From positions 6,790,001-6,854,000 of the forward strand of contig NZ_CP127294.1 of assembly GCF_030285625.1 (NCBI RefSeq): DNA of 64,000 bases. Direction: 5' to 3'. The DNA is from Amycolatopsis sp. 2-15 (GTDB taxonomy: Bacteria > Actinomycetota > Actinomycetes > Mycobacteriales > Pseudonocardiaceae). The translations under genes and the position numbers were made by a program. Positions 44,082 to 53,942 of this stretch are shown here, one piece after another. A model generated the notes under the pieces. The model worked only from the letters and a program-made list of their open reading frames with translations. It searched no databases and was not told the origin of the DNA. How positions within the stretch are numbered: the stretch's first letter is position 1; each line of letters starts with the position of its first letter.

Positions 44082-46704
44082 GACGGGTCCCCTCCTTGTC
44101 GAACAGCACGGATTCCGTCACGGTCACCGGCACCACGGCGGCGCCGACCGGCACGTACAGCGTCTGGCCGACGCGTTCCCGCCCGGACCGCACGAGGGCG
44201 AGGGCGAAGGTGCGGCCCAGCGCGGCGCTGCGGTAGCTGGACGTGACGTGGCCGAGCATGCGCACCGGCGGCTCGGGTACGTGGTCGGTCTCGATGAGCT
44301 GCGAGCCTTCCGGCAGCAGCACGGCCGGGTCCTGCGGCAGCAGGCCGACGAGCTGCTTGCGGTCGGGCCGCAGGTTCTCCGCGCGTGTGAAGGACCGTTT
44401 GCCCAGGAAGTCGGGCTTCTTCTTCGACACGGCCCAGCTCATGCCGAGGTCCTGCGGCGTCACCGTCGCGTCGGTCTCCTGGCCGATGATCGGGTAGCCC
44501 TTCTCGGCGCGCAGCACGTGCATGGTTTCCGTGCCGTACGGCGTGATCCCGTCCTCGGCGCCGGCCGCCAGCAGCGCTTCCCACAGCGTGATCCCGTGCC
44601 ACGAGGGCACGTTGATCTCGTACGCCAGCTCACCGGAGAAGCTGATCCGGCAGACGCGGGCGTCGATGCCGGCGACCTCGGCGTCCTGCCAGGTCATGAA
44701 GCCGAACGCGTCGTTCGACACGTCGAGGCCGGGCGCCACCTTCGCCAGTACCGCGCGCGAACGCGGGCCGACGAGCGGGATCGTGGCCCAGTGCTCGGTC
44801 ACCGACGTGGCGAACACGCGCAGGTGCGGCCACTCGGTCTGCAGCCACTCCTCCATCCACTCGAGGACCATCGCCGCGTTGCCGGTGGTCGTGGTGACGA
44901 GGAACCGGTCCTCGGCCACGCGGATCACGGTGCCGTCGTCGATGACCATGCCGTCGACCCCGCACATCACGCCGTAGCGGATGCGGCCGACCTTGAGCGA
45001 GCTCATCAGGTTCGTGTAAAGCAGGTCGAGGAACGCCGCGGCGTCCGGGCCCTGCACGTCGATCTTGCCGAGTGTGGAGCCGTCCATCAGCGCGACGCCG
45101 GTACGGGCGGCGCGGCATTCGCGCAGCACGGCCGTTTCGAGGTCCTCACCGGGCCGCGGGTAGTACCACGGCCGTTTCCACTGGCCGACGTTCTCGAACT
45201 CCGCGCCGTGCGCGACGTGCCACGGGTGCAGCGCCGTCACCCGCACCGGGTCGTGCAGGTCGCCGCGGTTGCGCCCGGCGAGGGCGGCGAACGGCACGGA
45301 GGTGTAGGGCGGGCGGAACGTCGTCGGCCGCTGCTCGGCCAGGTCGCGCCCCAGCGCCTCGGCAGTGATGCCCGCCGCGAGCAGCCCGGACGTCTTGCCC
45401 TGGTCGTGCGCGGTGCCGATCGTCGTGTAGCGCTTCACGTGCTCCAGCGACCGCAGACCGGCGCCAGTCGCGCGCAGGACGTCGGACACGGTGGCGTCGC
45501 GCTGCAGGTCGACGAACCGGGTGTCCACTTCGGACTCCGCTGCCGGGACCTGCCACAGCACCTTCACCTCAGGCAGGCCTTCTCCCGCCGCGCTGCCGAC
45601 CACGCGGACGGTCGGCAGGTCACCGTCGGGCACGTAGGCGCCGAGCTCGGGTGCGTAGCGCAGCGTGCCGCGGGCCTGGCTGAACAGGTGCACGGCCGGA
45701 TTCCAGCCGCCGGACACGAGCAGCAGGTCGCAGGCGAAGCGATCCCCTTGGGTGGCCCCGAGTTCCGCGACGACCGCCGACGTGACGCGGTCACCGCCCG
45801 CGGTGCCGACGATCCCGTGCCCGGTCCGGATCTCGATGCCCCGGGCCGCGGCGTCTTCCCTCAGCCGGGCGGACACCGTGTCGCGCGCGTCGGCGATCAC
45901 CGCGATCCGCGCGCCGGCGTCGGCGAGGTCGAAGGCCACCGCGTAGGCGCTGTCGTTGGTGGTGAACACGACCGCGCGCTGGCCCGCGAGCACGCCGTAG
46001 CGGTTCAGGTACGTCCGCGCCGCGCCGGCGAGCATGATGCCCGGCCGGTCGTTGTCGGGAAACACCACGGGCCGCTCGTGCGCACCGGTCGCGAGCACGA
46101 TCCGCTTCGCGCGGATCCGCCACACGCGCCGGCGCGAGATCCGCTCGGGCGCGGCGTTCTCGCCGCGTCGTTCCAGCGCCAGTACGAACCCGTCGTCGTA
46201 CACGCCGAACGCCGTCGTGCGCGAAAGGAACCGGACGCCGCCGGGGATTTCCCCGCTCGGTTCGGGCTGGTCGTCGACGAGGAGCACTCGTCCGGAGGCC
46301 TCGGCCGCGGCGGCCCGTCCGGCCGGTCCGGCGCCGACGACCAGGACGTCGCAGTGAATGTGTTCGGCGTCGTAGCGCGCCGGGTCGGGCTCGGTGGCGA
46401 GCCGGCCCTGCCCGGACAGGCCGCGGGCGACCAGGCCGTCGTACAGCTCGACCGTGGTCGCGCTGAGCATCGGCTCCGGGAACGGCGCTTCGATCTGCAC
46501 GAGCGCGGTCGGGTCCTCGACGCCGGCCGCGACAATCCCGCGCGGGCGCGCGTACTTGATGCTCGTGGCCACCTGGTGCACGCCGTTGGCGAGCAGGGCC
46601 GAAGCGAGGGTGTCGCCGCGGAAGCCGGTCAGCTCCCGGCCGTCGAAGGTGAACTTCAGCGGGGCCGCGCGGTCGACGACACCGCGGTCGGGCAATCGGG
46701 TCAC
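44071..46704 (-). CDS. soxA: Sarcosine oxidase, alpha subunit
   Basis: Large subunit (877 residues) of heterotetrameric sarcosine oxidase. It has an N-terminal ferredoxin-like domain (FTFDGRELTGFRGDTLASAL), an NAD-binding/FAD-reductase-type core (CDVLVVGAGPAGRAAAAEAS, RIVLATGAHERPVVFP), then a GcvT-like tetrahydrofolate domain from about 510 (GVALMDGSTLGKIDVQGPDA, RISFSGELAYEINVPSW, EKGYPIIGQETDATVTPQDL). The GTG at 46704 overlaps the soxD stop by 4 bases. The complex oxidises sarcosine to glycine, transfers the methyl carbon to THF and reduces O2 to H2O2. The frame could be read further upstream, but that would run through soxD. Confidence 0.93.
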   Translation of the reverse strand: MTRLPDRGVVDRAAPLKFTFDGRELTGFRGDTLASALLANGVHQVATSIKYARPRGIVAAGVEDPTALVQIEAPFPEPMLSATTVELYDGLVARGLSGQGRLATEPDPARYDAEHIHCDVLVVGAGPAGRAAAAEASGRVLLVDDQPEPSGEIPGGVRFLSRTTAFGVYDDGFVLALERRGENAAPERISRRRVWRIRAKRIVLATGAHERPVVFPDNDRPGIMLAGAARTYLNRYGVLAGQRAVVFTTNDSAYAVAFDLADAGARIAVIADARDTVSARLREDAAARGIEIRTGHGIVGTAGGDRVTSAVVAELGATQGDRFACDLLLVSGGWNPAVHLFSQARGTLRYAPELGAYVPDGDLPTVRVVGSAAGEGLPEVKVLWQVPAAESEVDTRFVDLQRDATVSDVLRATGAGLRSLEHVKRYTTIGTAHDQGKTSGLLAAGITAEALGRDLAEQRPTTFRPPYTSVPFAALAGRNRGDLHDPVRVTALHPWHVAHGAEFENVGQWKRPWYYPRPGEDLETAVLRECRAARTGVALMDGSTLGKIDVQGPDAAAFLDLLYTNLMSSLKVGRIRYGVMCGVDGMVIDDGTVIRVAEDRFLVTTTTGNAAMVLEWMEEWLQTEWPHLRVFATSVTEHWATIPLVGPRSRAVLAKVAPGLDVSNDAFGFMTWQDAEVAGIDARVCRISFSGELAYEINVPSWHGITLWEALLAAGAEDGITPYGTETMHVLRAEKGYPIIGQETDATVTPQDLGMSWAVSKKKPDFLGKRSFTRAENLRPDRKQLVGLLPQDPAVLLPEGSQLIETDHVPEPPVRMLGHVTSSYRSAALGRTFALALVRSGRERVGQTLYVPVGAAVVPVTVTESVLFDKEGTRRDG

Positions 46705-46979
46705 GGGATCACCGGCCTGGGCTCGTCGAGGCGGTAGACCGCCAGGAGGTCGTGGGTGCGGGTGTCGCGCACGGCGTTGAACCAGCGGCGGCAGCCCGCG
46801 CTGTGGGTCCACCGCTCGGGCAGCGGGCCGCTCGGGTTGGCGCGGAAGAAGACGAACTTCGCCCAGTCCTCGTCCGACAGCGCGGCCGGATCCTGCGGGT
46901 AGGCGACGTGCGCCTGGCCGCCGTAGTGGAACTCGGTCTCCTCGCGGGGACCGCACCACGGGCACGGGATGAGTTGCAC
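46701..46979 (-). CDS. soxD: Sarcosine oxidase, delta subunit
   Basis: Small zinc-binding subunit (92 residues). IPCPWCGPREETEFHYGG and the late WTHSAGCRRWFNAVRDTRTH supply the Cys/His zinc ligands; EDWAKFVFFRANPSGP is the family core. GTG start at 46979 with TAGGAG 6 bases upstream. It lies 8 bases after soxB and overlaps soxA by 4, within the classic soxBDAG order. Confidence 0.93.
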   Translation of the reverse strand: MQLIPCPWCGPREETEFHYGGQAHVAYPQDPAALSDEDWAKFVFFRANPSGPLPERWTHSAGCRRWFNAVRDTRTHDLLAVYRLDEPRPVIP

Positions 46980-46987
46980 GGGAGCTC

Positions 46988-48220
46988 CTAGTGGGCGACG
47001 GCGGCGGCGCCGTGCTCGTCGACGAGGGCGCCGGTGGTGAACCGGTCGAGGGTGAACGGCTCGGCGTACGGGTGCGGCTTGCCTTTCGCCACGGTGTGGG
47101 CGAAGCAGTCACCGACGCCGGGTGTGGCCTTGAACCCGCCGGTGCCCCAGCCGCAATTGAGGTAGAGATTCTCCACGGGCGTGAGGCCGACGATCGGCGA
47201 CGCGTCGGGCGTGACGTCCACGATCCCCGCCCACGTGCGCAGCAGGTGCGCCCGCGCGAACACCGGGAACAGCTCCAGCGCGGCGGCCATCTGGTCCTCG
47301 ATGATGTGGAACGCGCCGCGCTGCCCGTAGCCGGCGTAGGAGTCGATGCCGGCTCCCATCACGAGCTCACCCTTGTGCGCCTGGGACACATACACGTGCA
47401 CGGCGTTCGACATGACCACGGTCGGGTGCACCGGTTCGAGCAGCTCCGAGACCAGCGCCTGCAACGGGTGCGACACCAGCGGCAGGTCGAACCCCGCCAT
47501 TTTCGCCACCACGGACGAGTGCCCTGCGGCGCACAGCGCGACCTTGCCGGCGGCGATCCGGCCGCGAGTCGTGTCGACCGCGGTGACCCGGCCGGCCGCG
47601 GTCTCGATGCCAGTGACCTCGCAGTCCTGGATGAGGTCGACGCCCAGCGCGGCCGCGGCGCGCGCGAAACCCCACGCGACGTAGTCGTGCTTCGCGATCC
47701 CCGCGCGCGGCTGGTACGTGGCGCCGAGCACCGGGTAACGCACGTCGGGCGAGGTGTTGACGATCGGGCAGATCTCCTTGACCCCGGCCGCGTCGACCCA
47801 CTCGGCGTCGATGCCGTTGAGCTTGTTGGCCTCCACTCGGCGCACGCTGTCGCGCACGTCCTGCAGGCCGTGCGCGAGGTTGAGCACGCCGCGCTGGCTG
47901 AACAGGATCGGGTAGCCGAGGTCCTCTTCGAGGCCTTCCCACAGCTTCAGCGAGTGCTCGTAGATGCCGGAGCTCTCGTCCCACAGGTAGTTGGAGCGGA
48001 TGATGGTTGTGTTGCGGGCCATGTTGCCGCCGGCGAGCCAGCCTTTCTCCAGCACGGCGACGTTGGTGATGCCGTGGACCTTCGCGAGGTAGTAGGCGGT
48101 GGCGAGGCCGTGACCTCCGCCGCCCACCACGACGACGTCGTAGGAGCGCTTCGGGTCCGGGTTGTCCCAGAGGAAATCGGGGTGTTCGGGCAGGTCGGCG
48201 CCGGGGGCCGTCGGGTTCAC
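46988..48220 (-). CDS. soxB: Sarcosine oxidase, beta subunit
   Basis: FAD-containing subunit (410 residues) where sarcosine is oxidised. The dinucleotide motif is [19 protein letters not shown], followed by [22 protein letters not shown], the segment typical of SoxB, and the C-terminal flavin-contact region [20 protein letters not shown]. The GTG at 48220 overlaps the glyA stop by 4 bases, coupling it to serine hydroxymethyltransferase. Confidence 0.94.
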   Translation of the reverse strand: MNPTAPGADLPEHPDFLWDNPDPKRSYDVVVVGGGGHGLATAYYLAKVHGITNVAVLEKGWLAGGNMARNTTIIRSNYLWDESSGIYEHSLKLWEGLEEDLGYPILFSQRGVLNLAHGLQDVRDSVRRVEANKLNGIDAEWVDAAGVKEICPIVNTSPDVRYPVLGATYQPRAGIAKHDYVAWGFARAAAALGVDLIQDCEVTGIETAAGRVTAVDTTRGRIAAGKVALCAAGHSSVVAKMAGFDLPLVSHPLQALVSELLEPVHPTVVMSNAVHVYVSQAHKGELVMGAGIDSYAGYGQRGAFHIIEDQMAAALELFPVFARAHLLRTWAGIVDVTPDASPIVGLTPVENLYLNCGWGTGGFKATPGVGDCFAHTVAKGKPHPYAEPFTLDRFTTGALVDEHGAAAVAH

Positions 48221-49524
48221 TGCGGGGCCTCCAAGTCCGGGTAGAGCGGGAAACGACCGGTGAGCGCGGCCACGCGGGCGCGCAGTTTCTCCACCACGGC
48301 CTCGTCGGAACCGGGCAGCAGCACCGTGGCGACGATGTCCGCGACCTCCCGGAACTCGTCGTCACCGAAGCCGCGCGTGGCCAGCGCAGGGGTGCCGATG
48401 CGGATGCCGGAGGTGACCATCGGCGGGCGCGGGTCGAACGGCACCGCGTTGCGGTTGACCGTGATCCCGACCGAGTGCAGGCGGTCTTCGGCTTGCTTGC
48501 CGTCCAGTTCGGAATCGCGGAGGTCGGCGAGCACCAGGTGCACGTCGGTGCCGCCGGTCAGCACGGAAATCCCCGCTGCCCTGGTGTCCTCGGCCAGCAG
48601 CCGCTCGGCGAGCAGCTTCGCGCCGCGCAGCGTGCGGGCCTGGCGCTCGGCGAACTCCGGCTCGGCGGCCATCTTGAACGCCACCGCCTTCGCCGCGATC
48701 ACGTGCTCCAGCGGGCCGCCCTGCTGCCCGGGGAAGACCGCGGAGTTCACCTTCTTCGACAGCTCCGGGTCGTTCGTGAGCACCACACCGCCGCGCGGGC
48801 CGCCGAGGGTCTTGTGCGTGGTGGTGGTCGTGACGTGCGCGTGGGGCACCGGCGACGGGTGCAACCCGGCGGCCACGAGGCCGGCGAAGTGGGCCATGTC
48901 GACCATCAGGTACGCGCCGACCTCGTCGGCGATCGCCCGGAACCGCGCGAAGTCCAGCTGCCGCGGGTAAGCCGACCAGCCGGCGATGATCAGCTTCGGC
49001 CGGTGCTCCCGCGCGAGCCGCGCGACCTCGTCCAGGTCCACGCGGAAGTCCTTTTCGGACACCTCGTAGGCCGCGACTTCGTAGAGCAGGCCCGAGAAGT
49101 TGAGCCGCATGCCGTGGGTGAGGTGCCCGCCGTGGGCGAGCGAGAGGCCGAGGATGCGGTCGCCAGGCTCGAGCAGCGCGGCCATGGCGGCGGCGTTGGC
49201 CTGCGCGCCCGAATGCGGCTGCACGTTGGCGAAGCGGGCGCCGAAGAGCTCCTTCACGCGCTCGCGCGCCAGGTTCTCCAGCACGTCCACGTGCTCACAC
49301 CCGCCGTAGTAGCGCCGGCCGGGGTAACCCTCGGCGTACTTGTTGGTGAGCACCGAGCCCTGGGCCTGCAGCACCGACAGCGGCGCGAAGTTCTCACTGG
49401 CGATCATCTCCAGCGTCGACTGCTGGCGACGCAGCTCCGCGCCGATCGCGGCGGCCACGTCCGGGTCGAAGTCCTGCAGAGAGCGGCCGAGCACGGCGGC
49501 CGCTTCCCCGATCGTCGAGGTCAT
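48217..49524 (-). CDS. glyA: Serine hydroxymethyltransferase (catabolic-operon copy)
   Basis: PLP enzyme of 435 residues that interconverts glycine plus methylene-THF with serine plus THF. Visible are [37 protein letters not shown], the PLP region [14 protein letters not shown], the Schiff-base lysine in [15 protein letters not shown] (K238) and the late [15 protein letters not shown]. The ATG at 49524 is preferred because AGGCAGG precedes it; an in-frame ATG seven codons earlier (49545) is the alternative. It is the first gene of the operon, so glycine and methylene-THF made by the Sox and Dmg enzymes can be turned directly to serine. A housekeeping glyA presumably exists elsewhere. Confidence 0.95.
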   Translation of the reverse strand: MTSTIGEAAAVLGRSLQDFDPDVAAAIGAELRRQQSTLEMIASENFAPLSVLQAQGSVLTNKYAEGYPGRRYYGGCEHVDVLENLARERVKELFGARFANVQPHSGAQANAAAMAALLEPGDRILGLSLAHGGHLTHGMRLNFSGLLYEVAAYEVSEKDFRVDLDEVARLAREHRPKLIIAGWSAYPRQLDFARFRAIADEVGAYLMVDMAHFAGLVAAGLHPSPVPHAHVTTTTTHKTLGGPRGGVVLTNDPELSKKVNSAVFPGQQGGPLEHVIAAKAVAFKMAAEPEFAERQARTLRGAKLLAERLLAEDTRAAGISVLTGGTDVHLVLADLRDSELDGKQAEDRLHSVGITVNRNAVPFDPRPPMVTSGIRIGTPALATRGFGDDEFREVADIVATVLLPGSDEAVVEKLRARVAALTGRFPLYPDLEAPQ

Positions 49525-49571
49525 TCCTGCCTGCTTCCGTTGCATACCTTCAGAACTGGCTGGTCGACTTC

Positions 49572-49581
49572 TGATATATCA
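49572..49581. promoter_or_regulatory. Palindrome in the glyA operon / GntR divergent promoter
   Basis: TGATATATCA, a perfect 10-base AT palindrome, lies in the 80-base gap between the operon start and the divergent GntR gene. FCD-type GntR regulators usually bind short symmetric sites in such gaps, so this is the best operator candidate for the whole eight-gene operon. Confidence 0.55.
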
Positions 49582-49604
49582 ATCTTCGATGTAGAGTAGG
49601 CGGG

Positions 49605-50267
49605 GTGCGCACCCAGGTCAACAGCCCCGTCCCGGTCAGCGGCCCGTCACTCGCGGAACAGGCCTACCTGTTCATCCGCGACCGCCTCGTCATGCTCGAC
49701 ATCAAACCGGGCGACCCGATCAACGAAGACTGGCTCGGCAGCACACTCGGCATGGGCCGCACGCCCGTGCGCGAGGCGCTCAAACGCCTCGAGACCGAGC
49801 ACCTCGTGGTCGCCTACCCGCGCCGCGGCACCTTCGCCACCGACGTGAACATCTCCGACCTCGCGCACATCTCCGAGGTGCGTCGCACACTGGAGCCGAT
49901 GGCGACGACGGCCGCGGCCGAGCGCGCGTCGGACGCCGACCGCGCCGGCCTCACGGTGCTGCGTGAGCAGCTCGACGCGGCGAACCCAGCCGACAACACC
50001 GAGCTGCTGCGCACCGACCTCGAACTGCACCGCGCGATCTACTCCTGCGTGCACAACCCGTTCCTCGAGGACACTCTGATCCACTACGACAACCTCGCCA
50101 CCCGCATCTGGTGTGTGTTCCTGCCGCGCCTGCGCGGCATGGCCGGCCACGTGAACGAGCACCTGCCGCTGCTCACGGCGATCATCGAGGGCGACGCGAA
50201 GAAGGCCGCCGACCTCACGCTCGACCACGTGACCGGGTTCGAGCAGGCGATCCGCGCGCTGATCTAA
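49605..50267 (+). CDS. GntR-family transcriptional regulator, FCD subfamily
   Basis: Regulator of 220 residues, start GTG 49605. The winged helix-turn-helix is AEQAYLFIRDRLVMLDIKPG ... LGSTLGMGRTPVREALKRLETEHLV, and the FCD domain shows DLELHRAIYSCVHNPFLED and HVNEHLPLLTAIIEGD with metal-ligand His and Asp. It is divergent from the glyA-sox-dmg operon and overlaps the Rieske oxygenase gene tail-to-tail by 4 bases, so it most likely controls dimethylglycine/sarcosine catabolism and perhaps betaine demethylation. The effector is unknown; a pathway amino acid is plausible. Confidence 0.88.
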   Translation: MRTQVNSPVPVSGPSLAEQAYLFIRDRLVMLDIKPGDPINEDWLGSTLGMGRTPVREALKRLETEHLVVAYPRRGTFATDVNISDLAHISEVRRTLEPMATTAAAERASDADRAGLTVLREQLDAANPADNTELLRTDLELHRAIYSCVHNPFLEDTLIHYDNLATRIWCVFLPRLRGMAGHVNEHLPLLTAIIEGDAKKAADLTLDHVTGFEQAIRALI

Positions 50268-51385
50268 CCTTGGGTCCGCGCGCGGACCCAATCGTGGAAC
50301 GCACCGATGTGGTGCTCGCTCGGCACGAGCACCCCGCCGCGCGCGTAGGAACGCGAGCCCATCGCGAGCTGGCACCGTTCGCACGCCTCGAAGTCCTGCA
50401 GGTTCACGCGGTGGAACAGCTCCACCGAGCGGTCGAGGTCCACTCCGGACTCCACGACCTCCGGCAGGTAGAGCCAGTCGCACACCACGAGCGTGCGGTC
50501 GGGTGCGAGCGGGAACATCCGGTGCAGGATCACGTGGTCCGGCACGAGGTTCACGAACACCTGCGGGCGGATGGTGATCGCGTAGTACCGGCGGTCCTGG
50601 TGCTCCCCCACGCCCGGCAGCCGCGCGACGCCGGCGCTGCCGTCCACGGTGAACCCGGCGATCTGTTCGCCGAACTCCGCGCCGTGGCCCACGTAGTACT
50701 GCGCGGCGTAGCCGTCGGCGAACTCAGGCAGCACCTCGGTGAGCTCCGGGTGGATCGTCGCGCAGTGGTAGCACTCCATGAAGTTCTCGATGATCTGCTT
50801 CCAGTTGGCCTTCACGTCGTACTCGATGCGCCGGCCCAACGCGAGCCCGTCGAGCCCGTACGCCTCGATCTCCCCCGGGCCGCCGAGCCGGTCCGAGACG
50901 TCGGCCATCACCGTGGCCTCGAACGACGGCGGTTCCTCGGCCAGGCACACCCACGCGTAACCGAGCCACTCGCGCACGGCGAGCTTCGTGAGCCCGTACT
51001 CTGTGCGGTCGACGTCGGGCATGCCGGTGAGGTTCGGCGCGGCGATGAGCTTGCCGTCGAGGCCGTAGGTCCACGCGTGGTACACGCATTGGATCGCGCG
51101 CTTCACCTGCCCGCTCTTCTCGGTGCACAGGCGCGCGCCGCGGTGGCGGCACACGTTGAGGAACGCGTTCACCTTCCCGTCGCGGCCGCGGGCGACGAGC
51201 ACGCTCTCGCGGCCGATCTGCACCGTCTCGAACGTCCCCGCGGTCGGCAGGTCCGCGGTGCGCACGGCGCAGAACCAGTCCGTTTCGAAGATCCGCTCCT
51301 GCTCGCGGGCGAAGACCCCCGGGTCGGTGTAGTGGCGGCCGGACAGCGTCGGCAGGAGGCTCTGCGGGAGGTCGGTGGTGGTCAC
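50264..51385 (-). CDS. Rieske non-heme iron oxygenase alpha subunit, probable glycine-betaine demethylase (GbcA-like)
   Basis: Ring-hydroxylating-type oxygenase of 373 residues. The Rieske [2Fe-2S] ligands are C79 and H81 (CRHRGARLC) and C100 and H103 (CVYHAWTY). The mononuclear iron site is in NWKQIIENFMECYHCATIHP (H207, H212, with a later Asp). This compact form is that of choline monooxygenase, stachydrine demethylase and GbcA, which oxidise N-methyl groups. Its place next to the dimethylglycine/sarcosine operon strongly suggests betaine to dimethylglycine plus formaldehyde. GTG 51385 has AGGAG 9 bases upstream. The reductase partner is not adjacent; the Rieske ferredoxin/reductase pair at 57.4-58.9 kb or an unlinked GbcB would serve. 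Confidence 0.85.
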   Translation of the reverse strand: MTTTDLPQSLLPTLSGRHYTDPGVFAREQERIFETDWFCAVRTADLPTAGTFETVQIGRESVLVARGRDGKVNAFLNVCRHRGARLCTEKSGQVKRAIQCVYHAWTYGLDGKLIAAPNLTGMPDVDRTEYGLTKLAVREWLGYAWVCLAEEPPSFEATVMADVSDRLGGPGEIEAYGLDGLALGRRIEYDVKANWKQIIENFMECYHCATIHPELTEVLPEFADGYAAQYYVGHGAEFGEQIAGFTVDGSAGVARLPGVGEHQDRRYYAITIRPQVFVNLVPDHVILHRMFPLAPDRTLVVCDWLYLPEVVESGVDLDRSVELFHRVNLQDFEACERCQLAMGSRSYARGGVLVPSEHHIGAFHDWVRARTQG

Positions 51386-51644
51386 CGGCGGTGCTCCTCT
51401 CGGGGCGGGACGGTCGGTGCGAGCTTGCTCGACAGGGGAAGCCGCGCGGGAAAACGGCAGAAGTCACGGGGAGAGGCACCGCCGCGTTGATGTTGCGCAG
51501 GACGCGCCGAGTTGCCCTCTCCGGAACACAATGCGGGCGCTCGACGGCGCTGTCAAGAACGGGATTTTCGCGTCACCCGATTACCGGACGCCGCCACGAA
51601 CCCGGTGTGCGGAAGCGGTTTCGGCGCTACCCCAACGAAAGCCG

Positions 51645-52226
51645 TCAGGCCGGCGGGCCCTCGATGGCGCGCCGGAAGAGGGCCTCGATCTCCGGCCGGG
51701 TCGGCGGCGGGTCGGCCAGCGCCGCCTGCATGAGCAGGCCGCAGAACAACCCGGCGAGCAGCCGGCCGGTCAGCGGGTCGGTGCGGGTGGAGAAGAACTT
51801 GATCAGGGCGTCGTCCCACGCGGCGCTCGCCGGACGCAGCCGCGGCCGGTGCAGCGCGGCGACGTAGAGGTCGTACTCGACGACCGTATGCGGGTAGAGC
51901 TCGTGGATGTAGCCCATCACCAGATCGGCCAACGCCGCGGCGAAATCGGCCTCCGGGTCGAGCGCCTGCTCCCACTCCCGCAGCTCGCGGACGTTGTTCG
52001 CGGCGGCCTCGTGCAGCGCGACCTCGAGCAGGTCGTCGAGCGTCGCGAAGTGGTAGGTCGTGGAGCCGAGCGGCACCCCGGCCGCCGCCGCGACCGCGCG
52101 GTGGGTCAGCCCGTCGATGCCGCGTTCGGCCACGACCTCGATGGCCGCCTTCGCGATCCGGGCGCGCCGCTCGGGGTCGTTGGGGCCGCGCAGCTTCCTG
52201 CGCCCGGCGGTGTCACGCGTCGTCAT
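51645..52226 (-). CDS. TetR-family regulator, BetI-like
   Basis: Repressor of 193 residues. The TetR_N domain is DPERRARIAKAAIEVVAERGIDGLTHRAVAAAAGVPLGSTTYHFATLDDLLEVA; T-H-R-A-V-A ... G-S-T-T-Y-H-F is common to BetI and to aldehyde-responsive TetRs. The ATG at 52226 has AAGGAG 10 bases upstream. It is divergent from betB with palindromes between them, so choline-responsive control of betB, the permease and betA is likely. The 259 bases between this gene and the Rieske oxygenase gene show no gene. Confidence 0.8.
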   Translation of the reverse strand: MTTRDTAGRRKLRGPNDPERRARIAKAAIEVVAERGIDGLTHRAVAAAAGVPLGSTTYHFATLDDLLEVALHEAAANNVRELREWEQALDPEADFAAALADLVMGYIHELYPHTVVEYDLYVAALHRPRLRPASAAWDDALIKFFSTRTDPLTGRLLAGLFCGLLMQAALADPPPTRPEIEALFRRAIEGPPA

Positions 52227-52342
52227 CGCCGCCAAGCTCCTTCACTCACCGGTCTCGTCGGGCACCACCGATCGTCGCACGACCTCGCGCGAACGCCCGG
52301 TGTCGGCGCCGAGAACTCGTTGTGGACATGTGTACACGCTTA

Positions 52343-52358
52343 GCGTACAAATGTACGC
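52343..52358. promoter_or_regulatory. BetI-type operator upstream of betB
   Basis: GCGTACA-AA-TGTACGC, a perfect 7-base inverted repeat with a 2-base spacer, 66-81 bases upstream of betB. A partly overlapping dyad of related half sites (TGTACACGCT ... AGCGTACA, 52331-52349) lies on its left. Location and symmetry fit autoregulated TetR control. Confidence 0.65.
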
Positions 52359-52423
52359 ACTCGAAGTGCCGCGCGTCACACCCCGCGCGGCAAAAGGCTG
52401 CGCGAGCTGCTTGGGAAGGCCTG

Positions 52424-53890
52424 ATGAAGGACCTCCACATCGACGGAATCTGGACCGACGCGGCCGACGAGGCGCGCTCGGAAGTGCTCAACCCCGCCAG
52501 CGGCGAAGTGCTGGCCGCCGTGGCGGTGGCGGGTCCCGCCGAGGTCGGCGCGGCCGTGACCGCGGCCCGCCGCGCGTTCGACGGCGGGCCCTGGCGAAGA
52601 ACGACCGCGGCCGACCGCGCGGACCTGCTCACCCGCATCGCCGCGCTGCTGCAGCGCGACCGCGAGGACCTGGCCCGCACCGAAACGCTCGACACCGGCA
52701 AGACCCTGGCCGAGGGCCGCATCGACATCGACGACGTCACCGCGGTCTTCCGCTACTACGCGGCGCTGGCCGCGCACGACGCCGGACGCGTGGTGGACAC
52801 CGGCGACCCGCGCGCGATCAGCCGGATCACGCACGAACCGGTGGGCGTCTGCGCGCTCATCGCGCCGTGGAACTACCCGCTGCTGCAGATGTCGTGGAAG
52901 CTCGCCCCGGCGCTGGCCGCGGGCAACACCACCGTGCTCAAGCCGAGTGAGGTCACCCCGCTGTCCACGATCCGGCTCGTCGCGCTCGCCGAAGAAGCGG
53001 GCGTGCCGCCCGGGGTGGTGAACCTGCTGCTCGGTCCGGGTGCCGTCGGCGCGGCCCTGGTGGAGCACGCCGGCGTCGACCTCGTGTCCTTCACCGGCGG
53101 GCTCGCCACGGGCGAGAAGATCATGACCGCGGCCGCGCGCGGGGTCCGGCGCGTGGCACTCGAACTGGGTGGCAAGAACCCCAACGTGGTGTTCGACGAC
53201 ACCGATTTCGAGACCGCGCTGGACTACGCCTTGGCCGCCGCGTTCGTCCACTCCGGACAGGTCTGCTCGGCCGGCGCGCGGCTGATCGTGCAGGACGGCG
53301 TGCACGACCGCTTCGTCGCCGAGCTCGCCGCGCGGGCCGACCGGATCCGCATCGGCGACGGGCTCGACCCCGCCAGCGAAACGGGCCCGCTCGTGTCCGA
53401 ACAGCACCGGGCGAAGGTCGAGGGCTACATCGCCGGCGCGATCGGGGCGGGGGCGAAGCTGTGCGCGGGCGGCGGCCGGCCCGACGATCCCGCGTTGCAG
53501 CGGGGGTTCTTCTTGCGCCCCACCGTGTTCTCCGGCTGCACCCGCGACATGGCGGTGGTGCGGGAGGAGGTCTTCGGGCCGGTGGTGACCGTCGAGCGGT
53601 TCACCGACGAGGCCGGGGCGATCACGCTCGCCAACGACACCGACTACGGGCTCGCCGGTGCCGTGTGGACGTCGGACGCGGGGCGAGCGCAGCGCGTGGC
53701 CGGGGCTCTTCGCCACGGCACCGTGTGGATCAACGACTACCACCCCTACCTGCCACAGGCGGAGTGGGGCGGGTTCGGCCGGTCGGGCATCGGCCGGGAG
53801 CTCGGCCCCTCGGGGCTGGCGGAGTACCGCGAGACCAAGCACGTCTACCACAACATCGACCCCGTGCCGCAGCGCTGGTTCAAAGGCTGA
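52424..53890 (+). CDS. betB: Betaine aldehyde dehydrogenase
   Basis: NAD(P)-dependent aldehyde dehydrogenase of 488 residues that makes glycine betaine from betaine aldehyde. Visible are the N-anchor IAPWNYPLLQMSWKLAPALA, the catalytic Glu247 (ELGGKNPN), the nucleophile Cys281 (GQVCSAG) and EEVFGPV. The NAD loop reads FTGGLATG where FTGSxxTG is usual. The ATG at 52424 has GAAGG just upstream; longer open frame lies in the leader. Its neighbours (BetI-like regulator, permease, choline dehydrogenase) make the assignment strong. First gene of a betB-permease-betA operon. Confidence 0.92.
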   Translation: MKDLHIDGIWTDAADEARSEVLNPASGEVLAAVAVAGPAEVGAAVTAARRAFDGGPWRRTTAADRADLLTRIAALLQRDREDLARTETLDTGKTLAEGRIDIDDVTAVFRYYAALAAHDAGRVVDTGDPRAISRITHEPVGVCALIAPWNYPLLQMSWKLAPALAAGNTTVLKPSEVTPLSTIRLVALAEEAGVPPGVVNLLLGPGAVGAALVEHAGVDLVSFTGGLATGEKIMTAAARGVRRVALELGGKNPNVVFDDTDFETALDYALAAAFVHSGQVCSAGARLIVQDGVHDRFVAELAARADRIRIGDGLDPASETGPLVSEQHRAKVEGYIAGAIGAGAKLCAGGGRPDDPALQRGFFLRPTVFSGCTRDMAVVREEVFGPVVTVERFTDEAGAITLANDTDYGLAGAVWTSDAGRAQRVAGALRHGTVWINDYHPYLPQAEWGGFGRSGIGRELGPSGLAEYRETKHVYHNIDPVPQRWFKG

Positions 53891-53942
53891 TTCCTCCCCT
53901 CCCCTTGATCCCCTCCCCCACCACTTCTGAGGACGACGAACC

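Noticed and set aside
43588..46737. 1049-codon open frame on the plus strand
   Set aside because: Antisense shadow of soxA and soxG, both of which are unmistakable.
52331..52358. Terminator reading of the dyads before betB
   Set aside because: Short AT-rich arms with a 2-base spacer cannot form a stable hairpin; an operator fits better.
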